Origin: Lactarius indigo
Lineage: Eukaryota; Basidiomycota; Agaricomycetes; Russulales; Russulaceae
Direction of reading: 5' to 3'
NCBI GenBank assembly: GCA_025766275.1
Contig: JAFKAC010000129.1
Coordinates: 62,001 to 126,000 of the forward strand
Length of the DNA: 64,000 bases
Position numbers and translations under genes: made by a program. Below the pieces are notes generated by a model that searched no databases, had not been told where the DNA came from, and saw only the letters and a program-made list of their open reading frames with translations. This document shows positions 1 through 9,579 of this stretch, in pieces. The number at the start of each line of letters is the position of its first letter. The first letter of the stretch is position 1.

Positions 1-2913
1 AGTTGTACGATACCTGTCCACCCCCTCTTGCAACACAGTGCACCTCTATCGTGGATAATGGAACACACTACATCGTTCAAAACCCTTCTTAACGTCGCCC
101 ACTCGCACCCCACACATCGACAAACCGACGCCTTGCGGTACGCTCTCAATACCACCTTTACGCGGTTCACTGGTCGGAAGAAAACACCGACCGCCGCTCA
201 CTTTCCACCTTTACCATCCCCCACCGACCATAATCATTGTACGAACATTTGCGCGCTCATTGCACCAACACGTACCCTCGAATACTGGCGCCGTCTGCTC
301 ATCGACACACGACACCCGGTCTTCACCCCCACGGACCTCCATAGTCGTCTCCATTGCCATGTTCCGTTACCCTCTAGCTATCGAGTCCCCCACTTCATCC
401 CGACGGACCACGACTTCCGACATCGTCACGTTCGTGAAACACATCTTTCTACCGCTAACCTCTCTCGCCACCCTGCCCTTACTTCACCCGATACTGACAT
501 TTCCCCTGTCGTCGTTCTGCCCTTGTTACACCTCCTCATAGCCGTTCGGACCGTCACGACCGACGTTCGTTCTCTCTGCCCCCCGACACATGGTGCTGCC
601 GACCGTTGGTTCTGCGACGACCGTCTTGTGATCGCGGACGATCCCCTTCTGAGGAGGGGGGCAATTCAGTCGCTTCACGACTCAATCACCATGAAGCACC
701 CACACGAAAACAAAAACCTCCCGAAATTACCCCACGCACCCTTGTCATCCATCGCTCCGCGACGAAATACACCCCATTTCAACACATTTACCCAGGACTT
801 CGACGTCAAGACCTCCAAGTCTCTCGATCTCGTTACCACCACCAATCAAAAACGTTCCAAAATCAGAGTCATCATACTGACAAAAGAAAACGGTGACATC
901 GAAAGGATGACTAACCTGTTCAGCAGCCGTATACCACCACGCTACGGACTGCCAAGCGAGACACCATCCGAGCGAGGCCTACGCGTTATCACCATACTCA
1001 CACGCACCCCCTACACTCCACCAAACATCCATTTAGAATATTGCTCGTACACCAACGATCGACCAAAAGGTCTGAGCCAACGACGAGTGCAACATCTCGA
1101 TACTCGTGCCAACCCTCGATGGGATAGCGAACGTACAACGCAATTACTGGTAGCGCTATCCGGCTACGACACACGACCGTCTAAAGAGATACCCACGGGG
1201 TCCATACCCTCGACTCGTCGACAGACACCTATCATCTCGCGAACAAGCAACAAACATCTCAACATGCGGAACACACTTCGCAGAGATCTCTCATCGATTA
1301 CAGCGATTAGAAAAGGATCGATCAGGAATCATCAAACGACGCACGGCGGACTCACGCTGCAACCATATAAACCATCTCGCATTGCAGATAAGATACGTTC
1401 ACCGAAACTGGAGAAGGCCCACGACCCGTTCGATAAGGGATTGCTCATCCCCAATCGTACAATCAATACCATCAGAAACCAAATGGTACGATCCCCATCC
1501 CAATCAACCTCGGAAAACACCGAACGAAATAACGAACGAATCTCTGACCATCGATCACGAGGCGAGAAGAGGATGCCACTAATTCAGATACCCCGGGGAC
1601 GTCGAACCACCGTGCACCAGGAAACCGAAGACGGTGCCTGTATACCAGCATGGTCTGTACGGTATAAGAGACAAGTACAGGCAACCGTCAAACCCACCAC
1701 CTCGGATTCTTCACTAATGGACGAACACCGCTCACCGTCTCTAACCATTACAGCAGAGCAGGTCCCCAATCAATGGGCTTTCGAACCAGAAACCCTCGCG
1801 CCCCTTCCCATTGACACCACTCGATCCATCTGCCCGTCACTTCAGCATCCACCTCCCAGTCCTACAGCAAGTGGGACGGAACGACCGGTCGACATCCTCA
1901 ATGACGATATAACTCCCAACATTGGAGGCGAACCATCGCCGACCCAGATCGACCAACGAACTACGACTCGCAAGCGACACCACCTGTACGACCTTCCGAG
2001 TGCGGATGCCATATTTACAACCAACGACTACGAGTTTCGCGTCCATAGTTATTTCTTCATACGCGAGTCATCATATTTCCGACAACTTTGGGGGATCCCC
2101 GGATCGACCCTCGAAAAACCCATCGAAGTAGTGGACGAAGGACCGACCTCAGCCAGAACCGACGTCGTTGAAGTATACCACGTCAACCTTGACGATGTGA
2201 CGTCCGAGGAATTCACGTCACTCTTGTGGGTTTTCTATAACCCGACACATTCAGTCTACGAGGCTACCACACGGGAATGGACGCTAATCCTCCGATTAGC
2301 ACAAAAATGGGAATTAACTGCAGTCGAAGCACTGTGCTGGAGAGAGCTACTAAATAACGACGCCATTACTCGCTCTCGTTTACAGGTACCACGCAACCGA
2401 TCCCCTCGTACGAACAACGGGGTTGATCACCTTCGCCGCCCACGAATGACCCGCGCACAGCCGACCACCTCCAACGAATCAGAACTCGAAGTACGACAGC
2501 ATCCACCAGTTGTAATCGATCTCGTTGGAGATCACAACCCAATACCAGTACAAGGACGGCGCGACGACCGCCGAGGCACACGAACCAACACCTACCATTG
2601 CCGCCACTGCCACGGTACCGGACACACCAAGGCCTTCTGTCGCCAACCCCACGCTCGGTGTACCCCACAGCGACGATGTCCCGTTCCACCTCGCCACCCC
2701 TATTACGGACTCCAGTGCCCGGCATCGATGACTCCACCTGCTGGCGAACGTACCCGTGCGTGGGTACGTGACTCACTCTCTCCCACCCGAGCGATCCAAC
2801 CGACCGCGCACCCCCGACACCACCGACACCGCACCACGATTGACGATCGACCAGTAGACGACTACGAGTACCCCTACGATGTTGATTGGGAGGCCGCCGA
2901 TCGAAGCCCCTAA
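1..2913 (+). pseudogene. 3' part of a gypsy-like Pol frame ending in a BTB domain and a zinc knuckle
   Basis: One frame is open from the left edge to a TAA at 2911-2913, so the 5' end lies outside the window; no internal start is convincing. About 240-490 resembles the end of RNase H (a WRRLL...TD...LSR pattern as in gypsy A). About 580-1200 resembles an integrase (a WFCDDRLVIADDPLLRRG segment, a HDS...HP zinc-region remnant and RYGLPSE), but the DxD/DRG-type catalytic residues have become N and E. About 1995-2380 is a clear Agaricomycete-type BTB/POZ domain (DAIFTTNDYEFRVHSYFFIR). 2599-2640 is a CX2CX4HX4C knuckle. The rest is low-complexity, Arg/Pro/Thr rich. It stops 36 bp before an LTR, so it is the last ORF of that element. 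The enzyme part is dead; the BTB-knuckle part may still be functional. Homology of the first half is inferred by eye. Confidence 0.6.
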
Positions 2914-2935
2914 CTCATTCGCGGACGAATGAACC

Positions 2936-2949
2936 TAGACGGGGGGCTA
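2936..2949 (+). other. Polypurine tract of the leftmost element
   Basis: A G-run within AGACGGGGGGCTA directly abuts the LTR that starts TGTCAC at 2950. The same tract (in reverse) precedes the LTR at 51735, which supports the boundary. Confidence 0.6.
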
Positions 2950-3379
2950 TGTCACGATCACGTGACATTACAGTCACACGTCACAAAGTGCCAACACGAC
3001 TCGCGTCCGATATATGCAAACCCTTGCCCTGTTTCCTTGACTCATTGGCATGTCTTATGATGCCATTCTGATGAATTGCTTATGTGTTAACTGATTGTGA
3101 CACGTCATAGAAAATGGTACTGATAACCCCAGTCATGTATGAGTATAAGAGTAGTAGAGTAGACAAGTAGTTACCTTTGTCTACTCTTAGTCCATTGAAT
3201 CCAATCTACAGTTGCCTTGTCATCCCTTGCCCAAATCCCCCTCTCTCGTGCGATTGCCTTTGGCTTGAGTCACGAAACCCCCGACTTTGACTTAGTCCTT
3301 GACTAAGTCTCGACTCTACTTGCCCTTACCTTGGGCCCGAACTCGAACGTGTCACGAATGGTCCGTTGGAACCGTGACA
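2950..3379 (+). repeat. 3' LTR of the leftmost element (family H)
   Basis: Begins TGTCAC and ends GTGACA, a perfect 6-bp terminal inversion. A TATA-like GAGTATAAGAG lies at about 3139-3149. The preceding polypurine tract makes this a 3' LTR. It ends exactly where recognisable gypsy A sequence starts (3380), so the element appears to sit inside the 3' end of gypsy A; the other flank is outside the window. The LTR at 51402-51735 starts with a similar sequence. Confidence 0.65.
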
Positions 3380-3649
3380 AGCTGTGTGTCCAGGAGGGGG
3401 AACGCGAAGGGCTATTCCTCCTCCTTCTGTTTCTATGACGCTGGGCATGGTGGGATCGATGGGTTGTGGTTCCTGGATGAGTGAAGGCAAGGAAGGGGGT
3501 CGTACTGGGAAGGGAGAATAGCCAGAGGAGGGTGTGACAGAGGGTGTTTCATCAAAGGAGCCTCTTTCCATGGCACGAGCAACGAGACGTTCTACAGAGG
3601 AGGAGCGAGAGGGCATGGTGAGGAAGCTAGTGGGGAAGGTGGTTGCTGT
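3380..3649 (-). other. Region downstream of gypsy A pol, possible start of an ORF3
   Basis: The minus strand carries an open Ser/Pro-rich stretch (about 3616 down to 3380) between the pol stop and the inserted LTR. Other gypsy elements here have a Pro-rich ORF3 at the same place, so this could be a truncated ORF3 start; I see no zinc knuckle or other firm similarity. Confidence 0.25.
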
Positions 3650-4971
3650 TCATACTGTTACTTCCTTTCGTTTTAACCATTGCTTTGCTCCTTCACTTCT
3701 GGGGTTGCTTTCAAAGTGTTCCTGAATAAGTTCTGGGGCGTTGAGGTTCTTTTCTGGTTCCCAACTGTTGTGTGCATCGGAGTATCCTTTCCACTTGATT
3801 AGGAACTGTAACTGGTTCCTGTGGCGTCTTGTTTCTAGTATTTTCTCGACTTCCCACTCCTGTTCTCCATCTACTAGATCTGGGGGTGGTTCCGTAAAGT
3901 TCTTTCCATGTATGGAGGTTTCTTTGTATGGCATCAGGAGGGACGCATGGAATACTGGGTGGATCCGCCACTGATGGGGAAGTTTCAGGGCATATGTGGT
4001 GGCGGAGATCTTCTTTGTGATCCTGAAGGGTCCATATCTTTTTGGGGCTAACTTGAAACTAGGGTGCGTTGTTTTCAAGTTCCTGGCATCCAGCCACACA
4101 CTATCTCCTTCTGTGTGTTGTTCAAAGCGAGAGGATCCTTTGTAGAGTGACTGTGCATGGGTAATTGCTGCTTGGGCGGTCCTTCTGGCTTCCTGGATTC
4201 GCTCCAATCTCTCTTGTGTTCCTGGTACTGTGGTCGTTCTTTCTGGTTGGTGTACTCTTGGGATGTACCCAAGGATTAATTCGTAGGGTGCCTTTTTAGT
4301 GGTTGCGCTTGGCCAGGAGTTGTGGGTGTACTGTGCCAGTGGTAGTAGCTCCGCCCAATTGTCTTGTTGATGGTTTATGAACATTCGGAGGTATTGTTCT
4401 AACCACTGGTTTGTTCGCTCTGATTGTCCATCTGTTTGTGGGTGGTATGCTGTGCTGATGTTTTGTTCTATGTCGAGCACTCTGCACAGTTCTTTGATGA
4501 ACTTCGCTGTGAATCTGGGGTCTCTGTCGGAGATGACCCTTCTTGGTAGTCCATAGTGTGGCAGGACAGTTTTGGCATAGAGTTTTGCCACTCCTTCTGC
4601 GTCTATTGTTTCACTGCACGGGATAAAGAAGGCTGCTTTGGAACAGTCATGATCTGTGATGGTGAGAATTGTGTCATTGTCTTCTGATTGGGGTAGCTTT
4701 GTGATAAAGTCTAGAGCGATGGTTTCAAAAGGGAGTGCTTCTGGGTTAGTCTTGATGGGAAATATCGGTGGTTTCGGGTTCCCAGGGAAGTTCTTGTTTG
4801 ATTGGCATGTGGCACAGCCCTTTACATATGTGGATATGTCGTCTTTCATGTTTGGCCACCAAAAGTCTTGTGACGCTAACCACAAGGTCTTTGTTATTCC
4901 GGGGTGTCCAGCTGTTTTTGTATTGTGAAACAGGGAAATTACCCCCCTCTTTAGTGGTGTGTTGTCCACAA
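3650..4971 (-). pseudogene. Gypsy A integrase and chromodomain (3' half of split pol)
   Basis: This is the C-terminal part of the Pol polyprotein, which inserts cDNA into the host genome. In order: HHCC zinc region (HNTKTAGHPG ... CATCQ), catalytic core with D in ALDFITKLP, D in ISDRDPRF and E in the DGQSERTNQ block, a GPF-type module (KLAPKRYGPF), and a C-terminal chromodomain (EVEKILETRR ... IKWKGY ... SWEP). A chromodomain here is typical of chromoviruses and would steer integration to modified histones. All key residues are present, but the frame is separated from RT by the solo LTR at 4972-5556. An open frame extends a little into that LTR, which is accidental. Confidence 0.85.
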
Positions 4972-5556
4972 TGTTGATAAGTGGCCCGCACGCACTTAGC
5001 GGCTCTAAAGGACTTACAGATATGGACTGCTTTAGATAAGATATATTGGACCTGTAGATTAGATTATATGATCTGTACAATCTCGGACTTCTTAGCTTAT
5101 CTATGACATCATGTACAATGACATCATGTAGAACACTCTGGACTTTTCATTGTACTCTTCCCTTTGTTCTCTTTGCAGCGTTATCTTTATTGTGATGTCA
5201 TTATGATATCACTTACTTCTAGACTCTCCTTGTACTTTCTGTCCTTGTTCTCAGAACGTCCACTCCTTTGTCCGTTTGTAGAACAATAACTGTCTTATAG
5301 TACGTGACTAGTGTCACTCCCAGAAAGTGTATAAGTAGAGTAGCATGTACGCTACTGGTCCACATCAGTTCTCACTGTTTGTGTGCCAGGTAAGCTCCCT
5401 TCCCTCAATGTATAACATCAGTTCTCACTGTTTGTGTGCCAGACTCCTTGCTTTCTTGCAATTACCCTGTTCACCTCTGCTTCCAGCCCACCCACATATC
5501 TCACCACAGTCTACTCTTGTCACTGTGAGTATGTTATCTATGTGTGCTGTTCATCA
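4972..5556 (+). repeat. Solo LTR, family A, copy A1, inside gypsy A pol
   Basis: Begins TGTTGATAAG and ends CTGTTCATCA. It is flanked by a perfect 5-bp duplication CACAA (4967-4971 and 5557-5561). TATA box TATAAGTAG at 5330. A 28-bp leader sequence at 5362-5389 is repeated at 5415-5442 (see findings). Its insertion splits the integrase from the RNase H of gypsy A. Confidence 0.9.
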
Positions 5557-7119
5557 CACAACCACCAGTTTGTCGCCTCTCCACCAGTGTTTGCCTTGTT
5601 TTACTAGGTGGAAGTGGGCGGCCCACTCGTCCAGAGTGTCTTGGTGGTCTAATTGGTGTGCCATGACCCGGTCATCTATCCTTATGGAGAGAGCGGAGTT
5701 TGCGAAGATGGTTGGGGTCAGGACCACTACATCAGTGTTATCCCCTGCTCTGGTGTCATGGTCAGGGCGTCTTGACAGGGCATCAGCATGGTTTTGGGGT
5801 CCGGGTTTGTGGTGAAGTTTGATGTGATAGTCTGCAAGTCTGGGGATGTAGCGCGCCACTCTCCTATTGATTTGTCGAGGGTGGCGATAATATTCTAGGT
5901 TTTTGTGGTCTGTAAACACTGTGATTTCGTGGGGGGACCCTAAAAGAAGGTGTCTCCAATGTTCTAGTCCTCTGATTACTGCCAGGAGTTCCCTGTCATG
6001 GATGTCATAGTTGCGCTCCGCTTCCGAAAATGATTTGGAGAAGTATCCCACAGCTTGTGGTTTGTTTCGTCTGTCTCTTTGTGTTAAGATTGCCCCTGTG
6101 GCGAAAGCGGAGGCATCTACTTCTAGTTCGAAAGGTTTGTCCATATCTGGTTGACATAAGATGGGGTCTTTGCACACAAGCGTGATGAGAGCTTCTAAGG
6201 CTTCTGCTGCTTCCTTTGTCCATCTGAAGGGTCCTTCTGACGTCTTTATTGTGTCCGTGATGGGTCTTGCTAAGTGAGCGAAGTTGGGGATGAAGGGTTG
6301 CTGATAACTTAGTGTCCCCAACACGCTTCTTGCTTGTTTGACTGACTTGATGTCTCTTGGCCAGTCTTTTAGTCCTTCTACCTTCTTTGGGTCGATTTTG
6401 ATTTGAGACCCATCGATGACAATGCCTAGGTAGTGGATCTTTCTTTGTTTGAACACACATTTCGACGCTTTAAGGAAATAAGATTCCTTTTCACAGATTT
6501 CCAAGAACTCGTGTACAATTTGTCTGTGGCGCTCTGTATCTTCTTCTGTGGCTATCAGGACATCGTCCATGTACACAAATAGCTCTCTCGGGTATTTGTC
6601 CATAAGTGGTCGAAGTATTCTGCTCATGGTTCTTGCAAAGGTGGCTGGTGCATTTGTGAGGCCGAAGGTCATGACTCGAGGGATGAACAGCCCCCTTGGT
6701 GTCTTGAAGGCTGCCTTCCACTGGTTTTCCTCTTTTATGCAGATGTTATGGTACCCCCATCTGATATCGAACTTTGAGAACAGTGTTTTCCCATTTAAGT
6801 TGGTCAGGATGTCGGAGATGAGAGGTAGTGGGTAAGTGTCTTTTATTGTCCAGGTATTTAGGGGTCTGTAGTCCAGGATAGGGCGCAACCCATCTACATT
6901 CCGGACCAATCTGGGTGGTTTCAGAGGAGTGGTTCCTAGTCCAAGTTTTTGGATTAGGTTTCGGTCGATTAGGTTGTCTGTTGCACCGCTGTCCAGCAGC
7001 ACATTTATGTGAGCTTCTTTGTAGTAAAGGCGAACGAGGACTTTGATTGTCATAGCACTATCGCGAACACTATACATTGAATTGTCCTCCCTGTCAGCTC
7101 TCACAGGTCGGCATCGCAA
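5557..7119 (-). pseudogene. Gypsy A protease remnant, reverse transcriptase and RNase H
   Basis: Protease motif LLDSGATDNL is followed within about 25 residues by mid-RT sequence (LRPILDYRPLN). In gypsy B the same two points are roughly 230-300 residues apart, so most of the protease and the N-terminal RT fingers are deleted in frame. RT palm motifs remain (KFDIRWGYHN, FGLTNAPATF, YMDD), then RNase H (DASAFATGAIL ... YDIHDRELLA ... FTDHKNL ... DALSRRPD). The frame is -1 relative to gag and overlaps its end by 19 bp. It stops where the solo LTR enters at 5556. Confidence 0.85.
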
Positions 7120-8165
7120 AAATCCTGATCTAAGGCATAGTAGCGTCTCTTTTCATCCTCAGTCATGCCTTGGACAAGTGCATGGGCTTGTCGGACTTTA
7201 TCTTCGGTTGTGGTAGCAGCCACTGATGAGGTGCTTGCTTCTGGGGTGTATGGGGGTGCAGTGTCCGCTTCTTGGGTGTCTGTGGCTCTGGCTTTGGTTT
7301 GGTTGGTGGTGTTTTGTTGTTGACAGTTCCTAGCCATGTGTCCTTGTTGTCTGCATTTGAAGCAGCGTCCTTCTTTCATGAGGGCTTTCTTTTCTTCTTC
7401 AGTAAGCTTCTTAACGGGGGTGGAGGTGGTGGCATCTACATCCATCGCATTTGGGTCTCGCTTTGGTCGTCCTTGGTGGACATTCTGGGTTGGCCCTGGG
7501 TTTCTATTCCCTGGTCTGGCTTTTAGTAGCTTCCGGTGTTGGTGTTCTGCTCTGGCAGCGGTTTGCCACTCGTCCATGGTGTTTGGGATGGTGGTTCGCA
7601 TAAGGCAAGCACGATACAGTCCTGTGGGTAGTCCTCTTTTGAAGAATTCCACCGTTCCAGGGGCATCTCTTGCGCATCCTGCTATTCCTGCAAGGTGTTC
7701 GAAGTCGAGGATGTAACTGTCCAATGCTCCGCCCTGCATCGTCAAACTGATGAGCTTCTGATAGGCTCTTTCTTTGTTTAGAGTGTCGGTCCAGTCTCTG
7801 TCAAAGGTGTCGAGAAAACCGTCCCAAAGATCTTTGCTGTTTTTGGTGAGGGCTTTGGTGGGGTCTGCTAGTGCCGCTTCCATGTCATCTTCGGTTTGGT
7901 TGACCCACAGCTGTACACTGGGTCCTTTGAACATTGTAAGGGCGAATAGTACTCGTGCATAAGGTTCTTTGATGAGTTCATTCTCGCTATTTAACTTGAT
8001 GTATTGTAGTAGTTCTCTTTTGAACTGACCACTCTCTGTTCTATCTCTGGTGAACGGAGTGGGGGGTGCTCCTTTGAGTCCTCCTGAGCTCGTTGTTGGT
8101 GTTCCTCCTGTTCCGGTGCTTGAGCCGGTACCTGTGCCAGTGCCTGTGGCGTTTATGGCTGACAT
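7101..8165 (-). CDS. Gypsy A Gag with CCHC zinc knuckle
   Basis: Structural protein that forms the virus-like particle. I place the start at ATG 8165-8163; the open frame extends upstream to at least 8222 without an ATG. It has a Gly/Thr-rich N-terminal stretch, a central capsid-like region (LWDGFLDTFDRDW ... LDSYILDFEHLAGIAG ... FKRGLPTGLY) and a CFKCRQQGHMARNC knuckle near 7340-7380. It ends with TGA at 7101-7103, overlapping the pol frame. The ORF is intact from the chosen start. Confidence 0.8.
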   Translation of the reverse strand: MSAINATGTGTGTGSSTGTGGTPTTSSGGLKGAPPTPFTRDRTESGQFKRELLQYIKLNSENELIKEPYARVLFALTMFKGPSVQLWVNQTEDDMEAALADPTKALTKNSKDLWDGFLDTFDRDWTDTLNKERAYQKLISLTMQGGALDSYILDFEHLAGIAGCARDAPGTVEFFKRGLPTGLYRACLMRTTIPNTMDEWQTAARAEHQHRKLLKARPGNRNPGPTQNVHQGRPKRDPNAMDVDATTSTPVKKLTEEEKKALMKEGRCFKCRQQGHMARNCQQQNTTNQTKARATDTQEADTAPPYTPEASTSSVAATTTEDKVRQAHALVQGMTEDEKRRYYALDQDFCDADL

Positions 8166-8999
8166 GATAAGTGTTGGCTGTGGTGTGATGGGGATCTGGG
8201 GTGGTTCGACTGGGGAGGGCAATCTGATTGGTGGTAGTGGGGCTGGGAATCCTTCTTCCGCTGGGGATGGTTCTATCCAGATAGGGATAGTGGGGCTGGC
8301 TTGTGACGAAGCTTGTGTGGGTACTGTGATGTCTAGGCGGTGTTCTGAGGAGTGGGATAATTCTGAGTGTGATTCTGCTTCGTCTGAGCTGGGTTCTTCT
8401 TCTGATGAGTCTTGTTGTAGTCCGTATGTTCCCCTAGTGTTTCTTGGTGCTGAGGATGATTGTTGTGTGGGCGTTTCTGGGTTCTGTTCGTCTCCTTCGT
8501 TCCACCAGCCTAGTCCTTCAGCAAATCTGTGTGGTGTGATGTTTATGGCTCTGGTGTGGTATGTGTTCTGAAAGTATCAGAGGATGTACCAGTTGTTGTT
8601 GATGAATTCCACTGGTCTGAGTTCGCCTTTGATGAGGCACTTGTAACAAGGTGGTCTGCCTGATGTTGTGGCCCAGCGAGCTCCTTTTCCTAGTTGACTG
8701 CTTTTAACGTGGTGTGGGAGGTCGTCTTGTGTTCTGGTTGTGACTGGGGTCCAATCGTTGTCTGATTCAAAGGTGACACTGATGCTAGCCACGATTGTGG
8801 TCTGTCTTGGGTGCTGATTTGTGTAAGGGATGGCTGAAGCGGCCTCTTGTGTCAAGGAGGATCCATCGCCCAGCTATGCCGTCGTTTCTGGGTTCTGTGG
8901 AGTGTCTGGTTGTTGGTTGATGCGTCCTCTTGGATCGTCGCCCACTCTGCTGTGTGGCAGTAGTGTCTTGGGTGTGTTGGGAGTTGTAGACTTGGCTTA
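8166..8999 (-). other. Gypsy A leader with remnant of a gag N-terminal domain
   Basis: No intact gene. A minus-strand segment at about 8577-8710 reads GARWATTS ... ELRPVEFINNNWYIL, which resembles the conserved domain at the start of gag in gypsy C and D (W ... RFRPIEFNF ... CW). The rest up to gag is acidic/Ser-Pro-rich open sequence. I infer that gag was originally longer at its N terminus. Confidence 0.4.
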
Positions 9000-9578
9000 T
9001 GTTACGCCCTAGCAGGGGCGTGGGTTCTAAAGGTTCTGAATCACACAAGTATCAAGCGAAGACCTCTGTTGTCTTATTGCTATGAAATACAAATGATAAA
9101 AGTGTGGCACAAGGTGCAGCACTACTCTGTAATATAGGACTCCTCGTCCAAAGTGTCTAACACTTCTCTACACTTGATCTTGCTAGTGCACAGAGTATAA
9201 CAGGTGTAACGCGTTGATATAGTTCAACTGCAAAGACTTCGAAGTGTCCTGGTTAGGGACTGAGGTAGGGGATGCACAAGAAGAGAGGGATAAGGCAAGG
9301 TCACACCAAAGTACGGAGGCAAGGTTGCTAGATTGCAAACGAAGCCAAGTCTGGCTTCCTACGGTCTATGGTACAGGTTTATATAGGACAGGGTTCCAAA
9401 CAACATGAACACAAGTCCACACAATATCAAAGAGACTAAACGGAGTAAACAGAAGTTCGGATCAAAGAAACAGCACCACTAGTAACAGTAGCTCCTTTGG
9501 TAACAAGGTATAGTAGAGAAGGGGAAAGGCAGGGTGGAGACATACTGTGACTTAGGTCCGAAGCGTCGGATCATAACA
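9000..9578 (-). repeat. LTR of gypsy A (5' LTR on the minus strand)
   Basis: On the + strand it runs from TGTTACGCC to CATAACA (terminal TGTTA/TAACA). A minus-strand TATA box (CTATATAAACC) lies near 9372-9382, in the right orientation to transcribe gypsy A. It directly abuts topoisomerase II pseudogene sequence at 9580. Confidence 0.65.
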
Positions 9579-9579
9579 C

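Larger units (their letters stand above)
3380..9578 (-). mobile_element. Gypsy A: chromodomain Ty3/gypsy retrotransposon, defective
   Basis: Read on the minus strand: LTR (9578-9000), about 780 bp leader, gag (8165-7101), PR-RT-RNase H (7119-5557), a solo LTR insertion, integrase-chromodomain (4971-3650), then a short downstream region cut off at 3380 by another LTR. No 3' LTR is visible. Defects are the split pol and a large in-frame deletion between protease and reverse transcriptase. Confidence 0.8.

Noticed and set aside
2950..3379. LTR H as the missing 3' LTR of gypsy A
   Set aside because: Opposite orientation, sequence unlike the gypsy A LTR at 9000-9578, and a + strand polypurine tract precedes it.
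5557..7119. Reverse transcriptase as part of a retron or diversity-generating system
   Set aside because: RT is embedded in protease-RNase H-integrase-chromodomain order with LTRs: ordinary Ty3/gypsy.
8050..8571. Long + strand ORF opposite the gypsy A leader and gag start
   Set aside because: Antisense of Ser/Gly/Thr-rich coding sequence; no similarity of its own.
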